A DNA stretch of 60,000 bases from Symsagittifera roscoffensis (taxonomy: Eukaryota > Xenacoelomorpha > Acoela > Convolutidae), in NCBI RefSeq assembly GCF_963678635.1, contig NC_087064.1, positions 76,102,213 through 76,162,212 of the forward strand. Direction: 5' to 3'. Below the pieces are notes generated by a model. The model did not search any database. It was not told the DNA's origin and worked only from the letters and a program-made list of their open reading frames with translations. Shown piece after piece: positions 1 through 10,521 of the stretch (position 1 is its first letter; every line of letters starts with the position of its first letter). The position numbers and the translations under genes are program-made.

Positions 1-1179
1 TTGCCATCGTTGTACCTGAACAGAAAAACAATTTTTATACCTAGGTTTGGATTGAAATAAAAAGGGTGTTTGAATAGATGAAGAACATTAATGAAGCAAT
101 TTTTAGTATTTTTTAAGGCAATTAGAATTTGCTTACCGGAAGACGTTGATTTGACAATTGTTCAACTTTTCAAATCTGTCCATATCCATCAGACCCATTG
201 GCATTTCGTATTCCCCATTGATTTTCACAATTCCTTCTTTGTCGAGATCGTAGGTTGAGACTTTGTTTTTCTCCAGCCACCGTCTAGATGGTTTGGGGTA
301 GAGGGCCGGCTCATTCACATTGTGATATGCGGCAACAAAGCAGTAGAGAAAGCAACGGTCATCATCTTTAGCGTTGATATTTGTGAGCAGAGTTGATGCT
401 TCGCTGAGTGCATCAGGTAGCTCGAGGTAGGATCCTGCTCTTATTGGTGAGAAGGCCGCGAAACTGATTTGCAATTTTTCAATTCTGTCAATAATCCATC
501 CGCTACCATGAGAAGAGAACGAATTGATTTGGTTGACCATATGTTCAATAAGTTCGAAGAAATGATCCCCAGCTATTTCCTCGAAGTACACTGTCAATGT
601 CTCAGTGTTCAGAAACAGCATGGTCCTTTCGAAGTTTCTACTGTCCCCGTCTTGCACAGTGGGAATTTTGATCATTCCCACTTCCACGTGGAATTGCACC
701 TTGTTCGGACCTTCTTTGACCCTTTCCAGTATGAGAGCATCTATTTCCTCCTTGTTTTGCATCATGACTTGAAGCAAATCCATTTCTTTTTCACTAACTT
801 TGAGATCGTATCGACGCAATTTGCCTCTGAACGCGCTTTCCGTTGGAGCAGCGGAAGACGTCGTCTCAATGCCGTCCCAAACTGGCAATGCGTGCTTCTT
901 CAGCAAGTGTTGTCCATAGCTTTCCGCGGTGAAAAATATTGTATGGCAATAGATACAATGACTATTGGCAGTCATGTCATGAACCAGCTCGACGTGCTCT
1001 CGGGCTTCCGACAAACTCTCGAATGATTTGAGACACTCATAGCAATCAGTTTGAGGAGGAGGGGGAGGAAGAATATTGTGAACTTTTTGCTCATGTCTTC
1101 TCAAGTTCCTTTTAGAGCTCAGAATTTTTCCGCACTGCTGGCAAGGAACAGGTGTCGCGATTGAAGTAGAGTTTGGCAT
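1..1179 (-). CDS. Family-B (protein-primed type) DNA polymerase, N-terminal part, spliced, partial
   Basis: The first exon (1179 to 137) encodes about 347 residues and begins at an ATG. Three C2H2 fingers lie in the first 100 residues, each C-x2-C-x12-H-x4-H (starts CQQCG, CYECL, CIYCH), with a proline run between fingers 1 and 2. A conserved block follows that is typical of Maverick polymerases: SGW, SYLELP, a Cys/Phe-rich CFLYCFVAA stretch, then EKLN..INVF. The catalytic Exo and Pol motifs would lie beyond the left edge. The frame ends at a G|GTAAGC donor (136) and resumes after a CAG at 16-18, giving a 121-bp intron that restores the family's conserved continuation. The protein would replicate the element's DNA. 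The open frame contrasts with the broken capsid genes. I am sure of the family and fairly sure of the intron. Confidence 0.85.
16..136 (-). other. Putative 121-bp intron in the polymerase gene
   Basis: On the minus strand the donor is TTCCG|GTAAGC and the acceptor is TTTTTCTGTTCAG|GTAC, with a pyrimidine-rich tract. Reading through would stop at once (TAA inside the donor). Splicing keeps the frame directly after the conserved INVF motif. The prediction rests on these signals and family conservation. Confidence 0.7.
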
Positions 1180-1879
1180 TATTTGTTGAAATTACTGAAG
1201 TAATTCAGGAAAATTTCAAGAAGTAAAACTGGTTATGAAAAAGCAAAAGCTAGCACTAAAAAATTTGCGGGTAAGGGCAAGTAGAAGCCATTAATGAGAG
1301 TTATACTTCGCCCTCTTGACAATAAGTAATTTCCTTTCCAAAAACAGGGTTTATTACAGCTTTAAGTTCTATATGTCTCATCACTCTGTTCAAGTGCAAG
1401 GGTTTTGTATACTAAAGACTGATTCAATTACAGCCTCAAACTTTAACTGTTAATTTAAAGGGTTACCGATAATTTTTTTTAAGTTTTGGCAAATTTAAGG
1501 GGACTGGTTTAGACTTTTAATTAACATTTCAGCACTAAATTATAAAATTTAAAGCTTAAAATGATTCAGAAAGAGCCTAAAACTTTTTCTCACTAATTTT
1601 TACTGTGAAACAGTAATTTCCTAATGATTTGAAGCCCACTTCTTGGTTTGCTTAAATAGGTATAATAAAAAGTAGAAACATGAGATAAAAGTATTCAGAA
1701 AGTAGAGTCCTCAACTATCTAATTAAGTTGAAATAAAATAGTAAACTCAAAAAATGAAAATTTTGCAAATTAGATAGCTTGATAGTTACCGATGCACGAT
1801 AAGCATAGATTGTCATTTGAATGTGCAAAAGATATCGGAATCAAAGTTTCCTTCATGCCATTCAGTGTCCCGTGAAAAA

Positions 1880-1983
1880 TTTCATATCATGTCCGTCGAA
1901 ATATTAAGGTATGGCCATTTGGTTTAAGGGGCAATAGCTAACCCGCCGATTCTCGTCGCTACGCTCCTCGGGAACGCCTCCCG
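1880..1983 (+). repeat. Left arm of a 104-bp imperfect inverted repeat
   Basis: Reading inward to outward, this block is the reverse complement of 5400-5503 with about a dozen mismatches. It includes the GC-rich core CTCGTCGCTACGCTCCTCGG. The arms bracket about 3.4 kb holding a minus-strand pseudogene and two plus-strand genes. It could be the end of a nested element or a recombination-prone repeat. Confidence 0.8.
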
Positions 1984-2578
1984 TTCTGTAAATTCAAGTG
2001 AAAATTTTTTTTTTCAAAATAAAGGAAAACCTCAAACTTTTTTTTTTGTGAAAAAAGAAAAGTAAAATTTAAAAAAATTTCTTTTAAGTCTATCAACAAA
2101 AAAACCAGTAAGTTTTATGGGATCTCGAGCACAGTTCTACTGGTCGTGTTCGAAACTTGAAAAAAAAAAAATTTTTAACTTCTTTTTCCTTCATTTTTAG
2201 ATTGAATTATTCGTTCTCATTTTAAATTAAAGTGAATGTGGTTTGAAATTTTTAGGAGCTATCTGATACGTAGTTAGGACAAGCGTAGAAATTAAAAAAC
2301 AATGATAGCCCAATCAATGAGAGTAGACGCTTAAAAAGTTGTGATTTTTTGAGAAAATCAGATTTTTGTGTAAATATAAAAAAAATTGGGAAAATTTATT
2401 TTCTCTCCAAATCCATTGAAACTACCCTCAATCAATTTGCCATGAATTTCTGAGCAGGGTTAAGGGTCATGTTCATTTTTCGAAAAAAAAACATAAATTT
2501 TCATTTTTTCACATTTTTACCAAAAAATTGTCAGTTTCACACCCAAAACATGTATATAAATGTAATATAAAGCAGATT

Positions 2579-2629
2579 TAGCTAACCCCACCAGGCACAA
2601 TATAAAGCTAACCCCACCAGGCACAAAGT

Positions 2630-2660
<31 letters not shown>

Positions 2661-2830
2661 ACAGACAGTGTTTGATAAAAAAAAAGCCGAAAAAATATGG
2701 TTGGACTACCAACAAGAAAAGGTTGGACCCTTTCATATTTATCTTTTTTTTGAAAAGAAAGCAATATCCTGCAATAGTGGGGTTCACTACTGAACAAGCG
2801 TATTTATCTCTCTCTCTCTCTCTCATTTTT
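2579..2830. repeat. Short tandem duplication plus GA and TC microsatellites
   Basis: AGCTAACCCCACCAGGCACA occurs twice in tandem (about 2579 and 2605). A (GA)n tract at 2633-2660 and a (TC)n tract at 2806-2825 are complementary and could pair around a 150-base loop. No coding value is seen. Confidence 0.7.
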
Positions 2831-3073
2831 TCTCAAACAACAATTTTAGCGAAAAATTATTCTCGATTTATTATTTTTCTAGTTTTTCAAGTTTTTCTCT
2901 AACATTTTGCTGAAAATTTTACGGGGCAAATTTTAATTGATCTATTAAGCAAAATAAAAACTGAGACAAAACATATACACACAGTAATGTTAAAACAGCT
3001 TAAAATTCAAATCAAACAAAAATAAAATTATAAAACCTTGGAATATTATTTGAAACAAAGGAAAGTTTTTTGT

Positions 3074-3726
3074 TTAAGTTATTAGAACTCTCGAAACTGT
3101 AGTTTTTCTCTTTTTTGGCGCATAGCAAGCTGCATTTGGAGGGGTGCCTTGAATGAGATCTGGGGTCACTAAATCAATTGTCTCCGCACTCGATGAAACC
3201 CGAGCATCCGAATAGGAAGTTGATTGTTCTGGAGTTGAAACTGCTCCCCTAACAAACGACTCGGGAGACATTGCTGTCGGAATATCCAATTACGCTTCGC
3301 GCTCTGCATAATCACGAATACATCCCTCCTGATTTCATACAACGGCATTGACTCGCAGTCATACGCGAAGAGAATTTTTCGTGGAGACTGCTCGAGCGAG
3401 GTTGTGTCGTTTATCTCCGTCTTTTCTAATGCCGGATAGCTCACGTGAATAGTGCAACTTTCGTACATTCGTTTTCGATTCTGTCGAACTAGATCGATGT
3501 GATCAAAGAGGTAGTTCGGTAGCATGATATGACTTTTTGTAGTCCACTACTCGTTTTGATTCCCGTCGTTTTTTCGGGGAGCCAAGTCATTGAACGGACT
3601 TGCTGTAGACGGAGAGACTCTCTCTTTCTGATGATGAATGACTTCAATCGACTCTCTCGTGTATGTTTGGTAGATAATTGTTCTTTCTCGATCAGACACT
3701 GAGATTATTTGTAAAGGACTAGTCAT
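3074..3726 (-). pseudogene. Broken gene of unknown function in the Maverick element
   Basis: One frame begins at an ATG at 3726 and runs 59 codons to an in-frame TAG (3547-3549). The same frame then stays open through MLPNYLFDHIDLV to about 3290. A neighbouring frame takes over near 3280-3300, continues with SPESFVRGAVSTPEQ and ends KKRKTTVSRVLIT at 3074. One stop plus one frameshift would account for a gene of roughly 215 residues. The second half is Ser/Thr/Pro-rich and ends with a KKRK cluster, which could be a nuclear or DNA-binding tail. I do not recognise a family. It could also be two short genes. Confidence 0.45.
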
Positions 3727-4368
3727 GACTTGAAGAGGTTTAAAGTTTTGTTAAAATAAAATGACTGAACTACCGAAATGAAATTGAGAGAATGAAAAGT
3801 ATGAAAAGTTTAATAATGAGAATGAGATCAGGAAAGGGGTGGCATGGTTCAATTAGGTCAAAACTAATAACTTTTTAGTCGAGGCTATCAAAATTTTATT
3901 CATTCTTTTACGCATGACGCCTGAGGTCATGTTAGGAATGAACCTGAAAACCCGATTTTTTAGATTTATGTGATAGCTTTATTATAGTGGCTACGGGCGA
4001 AAGCACTCAAAATCAAGTTTTCATGATAGTTTGCCACACATTCTTTGTCATGCTGTTAGAAATTCATTACCATGATGACATTCACTTTCATTACCATAGC
4101 AGTCATTAAAATAACCGTCACAATAAAAACACTAGAAGATTTTTAGAGTATAGCCGGGGGAAAAACAACTAAACACCCATATTAAAAGAGGCTTATCATT
4201 AAAGAAATTATATCCTTGGTGATTAAGTTTTATCAATATCGCTTAGGGCGCTCGTAAAAGTTATCAGCTAAGTTTTTACTTTGGGAGCGCATGATCTGTC
4301 TTGTATACTGTGATCAGTCATTCTTCAACGTTCCACACTAAAAACCAGTTGGTTGTTAATCATTTATA
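3727..4368. promoter_or_regulatory. Divergent intergenic region
   Basis: This AT-rich gap of 640 bp separates a minus-strand gene (start 3726) from a plus-strand pair (start 4369), so it probably carries both promoters. No reading frame is credible. An arthropod-type initiator-like TCAGT sits at about 4315, preceded by TGTATACT, but the match is too weak to assign. Confidence 0.3.
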
Positions 4369-4719
4369 ATGTACGCTTCTCTTGAAACGGATGTTGACTA
4401 TTTCGATGATTTTGGGGATATATCTTGGAATGATAAACTTTTAGTTAGAGTCGGTGCAAAAACATTCGCACAGACCGGTACTTACATAACTCTCAAATTG
4501 TACAAAAAAGACGAAGAGGGAGCTTTCAAGTATCGACAAGGAATAACTTTGTCAACTGGTGAATTCGAGTCCTTGGCGGACAATTATACAAAAATCAAAA
4601 AATTGACGAAAGCAAAAAACTGCGACAAGACTGAAAAACTTAGAAAAAAGCGAAACAAATCTAAAAAAAACTTCGAGGAATGCGAAAGTGAAAACGATGA
4701 TAACTGTCGGGTTGTGTAA
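4369..4719 (+). CDS. PC4-like single-stranded DNA-binding protein (116 aa)
   Basis: The open frame starts at an ATG in a good context. Residues about 18-68 resemble the transcriptional coactivator PC4/Sub1 fold: basic and hydrophobic strands (LLVRVGAKTF, TYITLKLYKKDEEG) followed by YRQGITLSTGEFESL, which matches the PC4 signature of a K-G-I-S-L-x-x-x-x-W/F-x-x-L helix. The last 40 residues are Lys-rich and then acidic. PC4 proteins bind ssDNA and aid transcription or replication. In a Maverick this would fit a replication or late-transcription role. It lies 37 bp upstream of the next plus-strand gene, suggesting one transcript. The assignment is from motif shape only. A second protein of this type is at 58492-58854. 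Confidence 0.55.
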   Translation: MYASLETDVDYFDDFGDISWNDKLLVRVGAKTFAQTGTYITLKLYKKDEEGAFKYRQGITLSTGEFESLADNYTKIKKLTKAKNCDKTEKLRKKRNKSKKNFEECESENDDNCRVV

Positions 4720-4756
4720 CATTATTAACTTGTTGTTCTTTTGAAACTTCAAAGCA

Positions 4757-5296
4757 ATGGTTGAAGCAATGTATGAGCAACCCCCTGATTACAAATTTTT
4801 CATCCTGATTCATGAACCCAACTTTTCAGGCTTCGCTTCAAAAGCAAATTTTGCGGTATCCTCCCATTTGAATAAATTAGATTTTTGCAATCATTTGATT
4901 GACAACGAAAAACTTTATCATGTGCTGGTCGAATTCACAAAAAAGTCTACCAATTTACTTAACAAGATGACTTCAAAAGCCTTCGTTTTTCCTTGTCTTC
5001 TCTCTACATTTAAATATTTAGTTTTGGTTTGCTCCAACTATGAATTGTCAGGCCCTCTGATGGAAAAACTGAAAATAGCTGTGAATTATAACTCCATCAA
5101 CAACCTAGATGTTAGTGGTGTTCCAGTTCGCAGACGATTGCCTCAAGTTTGCTTCGGCTCGCAGAATAAATCAGTTCAAACTCAAACTGACCTGATTACT
5201 AACGTAACAATTGAACGCTTTACTAATATTTTAAATGGTGAAAATGCTGCTGAGTTTTCTAGAATAATTGACATAATTTTAAGTGGGTATGGTTGA
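4757..5296 (+). CDS. Unknown Maverick accessory protein (179 aa), partner of the PC4-like gene
   Basis: An intact frame from ATG to TGA, just 37 bp after the PC4-like gene. No signal peptide or clear domain. The middle is hydrophobic (FVFPCLLSTFKYLVLVC) and is followed by a basic PVRRRLPQVCF stretch. The C-terminus is QTQTDLI...EFSRIIDIILSG. This C-terminal part resembles the protein at 58008-58337 (QTLGSAFLDRI...LFKIIDCFID). After the TGA the same frame stays open to 5479 and enters the right inverted-repeat arm, so the original C-terminus may have been longer and replaced by the repeat. Function unknown. Confidence 0.6.
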   Translation: MVEAMYEQPPDYKFFILIHEPNFSGFASKANFAVSSHLNKLDFCNHLIDNEKLYHVLVEFTKKSTNLLNKMTSKAFVFPCLLSTFKYLVLVCSNYELSGPLMEKLKIAVNYNSINNLDVSGVPVRRRLPQVCFGSQNKSVQTQTDLITNVTIERFTNILNGENAAEFSRIIDIILSGYG

Positions 5297-5399
5297 ATGG
5301 AAATTGATTCAAACACGTTATCAGGGAGAAGAAATTCAAGTTTTAAATATTGGTTTTCTTTCGCTCTCTTGTATATCAAAAAAAATGTTACTACACATG

Positions 5400-5503
5400 C
5401 GGGAGGCGTTCCCGAGGAGCGTAGCGACGAGCAACGCCGGGTTAGCTATTGCCCGCTAAACCAAATGGCCATGCCTTAATATTTCGAAGAACTTGATATG
5501 AAA
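5400..5503 (-). repeat. Right arm of the 104-bp inverted repeat
   Basis: Partner of 1880-1983. It begins about 100 bp after the stop of the 4757-5296 gene and about 100 bp before the end of the protease gene. The match runs through the shared tract around CCAAATGGCCATGCCTTAA and into an AT-rich flank. Confidence 0.8.
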
Positions 5504-5608
5504 CTTTTGGCGGCTTACTTAAACTTGTAGAAAAAGAAAATCTGTTGTTGAGAAGAATGAATTTAAAAAATGAGTTACTAATATCTACAAAAACATCAAT
5601 AAAATAGT

Positions 5609-6057
5609 TTAGAATAACATATGTTTAGCAAATCTTATCAAATCATGATCATTAAGTTTGAAACCTATTGAAAATTTATTTGTAATTATAACATGAGCAA
5701 CATAAATACAATAAATTCCGCATAACACTGAATCAGCTGATTGTATTGGTTTTTTCATCAGTAGTTGATTTCCCTCCTGAATTGTACGTCGCATATTCTT
5801 GTACACGAGGGGTGAATCATATAATCTTTTACCTAGAGGATCTGCAAAAAATATCTGTCCGCCAGCTTGAGCAAAAAACAATCAGTGGGTTCCAGGTTGA
5901 TCCGATGGTGACGCATTGATAATCATGAACGTATTATTGTTTTTCAGTACTGACGAGCATAGAAAATCTGCCGGAAAATACCTCTAAAGCGATTTTTCAA
6001 ATGTTTACAACGGTTAACAAGTTCCGTTATTTGAAGATTATCCTTGTCTAGCTTAGG
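5609..6057 (-). pseudogene. Adenain-like cysteine protease, broken
   Basis: This is the capsid-maturation protease of the Maverick/adenovirus type. Visible family blocks are a PAD motif near the N-terminus, a P-G-T-H block with the likely catalytic His, an F-F-A-D-P-L-G block, and DSVLCGIYCIY with the catalytic Cys. Three defects are seen: no ATG at the start of the frame, which opens right after the capsid stop; a frameshift at about 5973-5982; and a TGA (5882-5884) directly after the catalytic His, where the family has Trp. The stretch 5609-5881 is open. It lies immediately downstream of the major capsid gene, overlapping its stop by a few bases. The copy cannot make an active protease. Confidence 0.8.
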
Positions 6058-7368
6058 TCATAAGAGTGTTTTTGGTAATTTTTCTATCGGAACGCACATA
6101 AACTGTTGATGCACGGTCTCCCATAAATAATAACTCGACGTTAAAAGCGAGACCTGCGTCAAATTTGAGTTCGACCGAAATAGTGCAATTGGTCAATTCA
6201 GGATGAATGAAATCGTGTGAAGCCTCCTGAGTAGAAGTGAGATCAGAAGCCGTAATATAGTGATTATCATAACTAGCGAGTCTGATTCCAAGACTAGTGT
6301 TCAAAACAAAATCAAGAGCCTCAAGCGTATTGTAATAATTTCTTTTATTGTCTGACGTTGAGATGGGAGTTTCGGCAATGGGTAGGCCGTTTCTGTACAC
6401 AATGATCTCATTCAACCCAAACTTCTGGTAAGGAAAAGGGTTTGTCCCATTAGTACCCAAATATGCTTCGTTTATGCTCATTGCTACTATCATTCTTCGA
6501 ACAGGTTCTTTTGCGAAAACATCCTCTTGTCGCCAGTTTTGTACTCCTGCATTTGCGAGAAAATTTTTTGACACTTTTTCGATGTAATTGTAAATTGCCG
6601 GGTTCTTCAACAAAGTCTTTTCTATTGATGAGAGAACATAGTCAGTCACAGTCATCTTTCTGACATAGAGATTAGCTTCGATTATTTGAACCTTGTAGTG
6701 TTTAGCTGCATCTTCAGATATGACAACAAAATCGTTAGGAGAACGTCTAAGAGACAATTTAATTGTCACACTGTAGGTGCTTGTCACACGATAAGAAGTC
6801 GCAAGCAATTTTACCAAATAGCTTCAGCTCGTTCGAGGCCGCAACGAGACCTTTACGCTCCGTAACATCCTCAGCTCTCCTTCCATTACCATCAATAGCT
6901 GATGGGTTTTCTTCATAATAATAACCTTGACAAGCCAACCATGTTTTTTTGGCATCATTACCGTATGAAAACTCGGTCTCAATAAAGCTTTTATGGGCAA
7001 AATTAGCGTTGGTAGTTGATATTTTCTCACCATTCAGCGACAGTGTACACTCAGAAAATAATGAAGATAAAGGATTGTTAACAAAATACGGCGTATCTCT
7101 GTTTGCCGCTTCTGTAGCATGTGTTCGAAGCACGTTTCCATTGCTTCGAACAATACGTGCAACTATTTCCAAACGAGTACGTTGAAGATCGATGAAATTA
7201 TTTCTGTCGCCGAGTACTTCAAACTCGAGCATAGGACCATCAGGAGAGTAGGAAGGTCCAATTTTTTGGGTAAATGCGTTTTCAAAAGTGACAAGTAAAG
7301 GCAGTTTTTCAAATAAGTCTAGCGAGCTGTGAGTGAGTTGCTTCACTCGGGATTAAATTAGAAATCAT
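6053..7368 (-). pseudogene. Major capsid protein (double jelly-roll, hexon type), frameshifted
   Basis: The gene spans about 435 codons, near the usual Maverick capsid length. N-terminal hallmarks are LDLFEKLP, GPSYSPDGPMLEFEV and LSSLFSECTLSLNGE. The middle has the FGKIACDFLSCDKHL block, then KLSLRRSPNDFVV and ANLYVRKMTVTD. The end has ISVELKFDAGLAFNVELL. The best start is an ATG at 7368 that overlaps the end of the upstream core-protein gene; the frame shifts around 7320-7330 and again near 6780-6800. The rest is free of stops. The protein would form trimeric hexon-like capsomers. The frameshifts mean no full product. Confidence 0.9.
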
Positions 7369-7767
7369 TTTCAACCCTTGTAAAGAAATCGGAGCGACTT
7401 CTCTGTGCAGTTCGTTTTCTGGGAAGGACGCGTCTTGTTTTTCGTTTCACCACCGTTGTTATTTTTCTTGGATGGATTTTTAGAGATCTACTTCCTCCTC
7501 CTACTTGCTTTTTGATGGTTTTTCTGACCGTGCTTTTGAGTGCCTGTTTCGGGTTTTTTCTTTTTGTTGCAACTTCTATCAGTTCTGGAGCTGCTCGAAG
7601 AAGTAGTTCTTTTCCGATGTTTTTGCTGCTGGTATCACAAACTTTCGAGCCAATGAAGTGCCAGTTTTCCTATTCCCAAGGCTAATGCACCGAAGCCACT
7701 GCCTCGTTGTCTATAATGCCCCCGAGAAATGTGGTAGGTTTGCTTGGTTGTGGTAATATGAATCCAT
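7358..7767 (-). pseudogene. Small basic virion core protein (adenovirus pVI/pX-like), broken
   Basis: Between the minor and major capsid genes, three minus-strand frames must be combined. The first opens at an ATG at 7767 (MDSYYHNQ), the next holds QRGSGFGALALGIG, and the last holds GKELLLRAAPELIEVA followed by a long Lys/Arg-rich tail ending at 7358. This order (SYY/P.F.G, QRG.GFG, then a hydrophobic helix and basic tail) is that of the small basic protein found next to Maverick capsid genes. Shifts are needed near 7717, 7660 and 7615. The gene overlaps the capsid start by about 11 bp. It would bind DNA or the inner capsid. Functional analogy to pVI/pX is inference. Confidence 0.65.
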
Positions 7768-7779
7768 ATTGATCAATTG

Positions 7780-8669
7780 CTAAACTTTTGAAATTTCAGA
7801 GGTCAGAACAACTTTTCCCCCTCCAGCGAAAGGAACAAGTCCTCCAGTTTCTGCGCGCAAATTCACAGAAATATTAGAAATATTGTTGACCAAAAGTTTT
7901 TTGAAATACAAACTACTAAACACTTTACGATGATTCGGTTCAATTGTACATGCGTAACCGTTTTTCACTCGACGATTGTTATCAATGACTCGTAAAAGGG
8001 GTGCTTTTGTGTCTCCTACTCTATTATTTGATAATGAATTATGACCAGGTAAATAAACATAAGCTGAGTACCAGCACATAAATCAACAGGATAGTCAGCA
8101 ACAAGATCTTGGGTAGTGATTGTGCTATCTTTCGAGCTTCCTTGTTTGTAACCTATATGATAACAAGTTTCATCACTGACACCTTTGAATCCAAGTAGAC
8201 TAGGAATTTGCGGGCTTGAAAAAGTTATACCTTCTCAAAAATGCAGCCATAATGAGAGATGTTTGGTTATTGGATCTATTACGTAATCCAATTTCTCTAA
8301 TTCTGTCTTTCGACGAATCTCATCCAGTATTTGTTCAATGCTCGTATACTCTCCTTTTGTTAGTTTCGCTGTTTCTCCAAGGTAAGGCCTGGAGATCTTG
8401 TCTTTCTCAACTTTCATGCTTGCTATAACCCGATCTTTTTTGTAGTACACAATGTTGTTGTCAGTTACGTTGTTTATCTGAGTGGGGAAGGTAATTTCTG
8501 TAACTGCTACTCGCCATTCACCTTGCAAATTTATTTCTTCACTCAGGAGATTTTTAAAGTTGGCCAGAGTGTTATCTTTAAAAACGTTCATTGATGCCGA
8601 TGAAACTAGGGTATTTGTGAAGGAAGGGGGAACGTTGTGGGTGAAAAGGCTGGAAGTGCCCTCAGTCAT
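7780..8669 (-). pseudogene. Minor capsid protein (penton, single jelly-roll type), broken
   Basis: The N-terminus has the Maverick penton pattern: NVFKDNTLANFKNLL, then INLQGEWRVAVTEITFP. The C-terminal half has VGDTKAPLLRV, a block nearly invariant in the family, and ETGGLVPFAGG near the end. Lesions are an in-frame TGA at 8235-8237, after which the same frame remains open (ITFSSPQIPSLLGF), and a frameshift near 8030 just before VGDTK. Length (about 295 codons) fits the family. It lies 6 bp after the integrase stop and 13 bp before the core-protein start, as in a compact viral operon-like layout. Confidence 0.8.
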
Positions 8670-8675
8670 GATTGC

Positions 8676-9625
8676 TTACGATTTCTCCTTCTCCAGTACG
8701 CGAATTAGTTCAGACGCGTAAAATTTTCCCTCAATCGGTTCTCTGGTAGAATCAACCAAATTGTATGTTGGGGGATTTCGTGTTGGTATGTCAAAAACTT
8801 CAAACACTTCATCGGTGAACGATTGTTTGTAAACCTTGCGAAAAGGTATGTCTACTTTGGCAAGTCTAACATAATCACCAACATAAAGCTTTGGACGTCG
8901 AACTAATTTCAATGACTGTTCTGATCTTAATGAAATCAAGCGAGGAACATCTTTTTTAGTTACTTTATTTGGTGCAAGATTTGTGACACGATTTGTTCTC
9001 GAATTAACTGCATTGACAAAATCTTGCAATTTGTCAATGTATGAGTAAGTTCATTTATCCTCCAAGTACTTATAAATAAGATTTTTCAAGGAACCAATAT
9101 TTCTCTCAGCGAATGCAGACTTTTTCTCGCTCTCTGTGCTATATGTGTTTATGCCTTTCCTTTTACATAATGCTTCGAAGGACCCTTTAAACTCAGTGCC
9201 CTTGTCCACCCATACTTTTTTCGGTTGTTTTGTCGTTATCATTAGTTTGAACGCTTCTGCTGTTGTAGTAGCATACTTTGATTTCAAGGGTTGCACTCTG
9301 AGATAGCGAGACATGCAGTCAATTCCAACAAGCAGATACTTAACATCATGGTTGTACTGGGCAAGTTTATCAACAAAGGCCAGATCTAATGACCAGATTT
9401 CGTCGATATCGTAAACTATGACCTTGAGTCGCGGCGTTTTTCGGACACAGTTTTTCGATATGTCATGTAAGCAGGTTCAGTATGAAGGAAATGTTTAACT
9501 TTCGTTCGCGACAAATTGGTTGCTTTTATCAAGTTGTTCATACTACCAAATAACGCGGGACCTTTGTCATTGTATTTAGTTTTCAACAATTTTTCTTCAA
9601 TCTTGGTAATTTTCCCATTGTTTTG
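8676..9625 (-). pseudogene. Retroviral-type integrase (DDE, RVE core plus C-terminal DNA-binding domain), broken
   Basis: The N-terminal part (about 9625-9450) has the Maverick integrase pattern ALFGSMNNLIKATN and AYMTYRKT. A frameshift near 9445 leads into the RVE core: first acidic residue in WSLDLAFVD, second in VWVDKGTEF, and the glutamate in SAFAERNIGSLK. A TGA at 9051-9053 follows YKYLEDK, at a position where the family keeps Trp. The same frame then continues LQDFVNAVNSRTNRV and a C-terminal Tudor/chromo-like block (YVGDYVRLAKV). It would catalyse insertion of the element. All three catalytic acids are present but the product is split by the frameshift and the stop. Confidence 0.85.
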
Positions 9626-10455
9626 TTTTTGCCTTCGAATTTTCTGACAATGGAGAATCTGAATTGTTATAGAGCGTTCCGTACGAGTCAGAGCCTTCTT
9701 CTGACTCTTTTTCACGTTTTTGGTTTCGACTTTTTCTATTGTCTCTAAGGCTTTTTCTTTTTTGTTTTTTACTTCTCTTAAAGTTTGGACTACTTCTTCC
9801 CTGCCAAGCGGGGGATGTTGCGCGTGTTCTTGAGGGCCCGGGTTCTCGTTTCTCATGAGCGTTAAAAGACGCTGACCGAACCGCGTGTTTGGCATTTCGA
9901 TTTATTACCAGATTTTCATTCAAGTTGAGAGCAGTTAAAATGATAATGAAGGCCGGATTATGTAGTTTTTTTGTTGGTTGTTGTATGTCGTATCAAAATA
10001 CTGCAGCTTTAAGTCCTGTTGGTTCTTTATCTACATATATCACCTCACTGTCATGGTTTATGGTTGCCCTTTCTGATTTTTTATGATTTCAAGTATGGTT
10101 TTTGCTCTAATAATTTTTTTCCCTCTAAAACCTGTAACTGTCTCAAAATACTTTCGGTCTGATTATCGTTTTTCTCTTCTAAAATTTCATCTTTATCACG
10201 TCAACCTTTACTTTTTCATCGTCCGTTAACAATTCATGCTGATCTTGTTGGGGCTCAGCAGCATTTTCCGTAAATGTTTCCTTCGTTGCAGTAGTCTTAC
10301 TAGTTTGAGGAAATAATTAGGGTCGAAGCCGGTTAAGGTAGGATAGTTGAGCGTTTTTTTGTTTAATATTATTATCGTGAAGAACACGTGCAGCATGTGG
10401 CTGCTCTTTAACATATAAGTGTTTGGGAATTAGAATGAGTTCTTCAGCAGTCATG
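9597..10455 (-). pseudogene. Conserved Maverick protein with LILIPK N-terminus and basic tail, broken
   Basis: The gene opens with MTAEELILIPKHLYVK at 10455, a start often seen in a Maverick protein that is poorly characterised. It has an in-frame TAA (10317-10319), an acidic Glu/Gln-rich middle, a frameshift near 10200, a coiled-coil-like ILRQLQVLEGKKLLE stretch, another shift near 10075, and a TGA at 9993-9995. A family-like block with NPAFIIILTALNL follows. The last about 90 residues are Ser/Lys/Arg/Glu-rich, low-complexity and probably disordered, ending at 9597. It sits directly upstream of the integrase and slightly overlaps it. Likely a virion or DNA-associated protein; that role is inference. 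Confidence 0.5.
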
Positions 10456-10521
10456 ATTAAGTTGTGAGGTACTTGTAACAAAAATAAAGTATTGGCCGCA
10501 CTAAAGGAAAACCTTCTTTAC

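Larger units (their letters stand above)
1190..3073. other. Non-coding stretch between polymerase and the next gene
   Basis: AT-rich DNA with no convincing reading frame. It holds the left arm of a 104-bp inverted repeat (1880-1983), a 22-bp tandem duplication at about 2579-2627, and GA and TC dinucleotide tracts of opposite strand sense at about 2633-2660 and 2806-2825. Confidence 0.6.

Noticed and set aside
469-1026. Long plus-strand frame opposite the polymerase exon
   Set aside because: It mirrors the finger and family blocks on the minus strand, which match a known protein; the plus frame has no recognisable features.
5882-9995. In-frame TGA codons at Trp-like positions in protease and integrase, hinting at a UGA=Trp code
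   Set aside because: The same element also has TAA (10317, 10916, 13447) and TAG (3547) interruptions and many frameshifts, and intact frames use TGG. Simple decay explains it.
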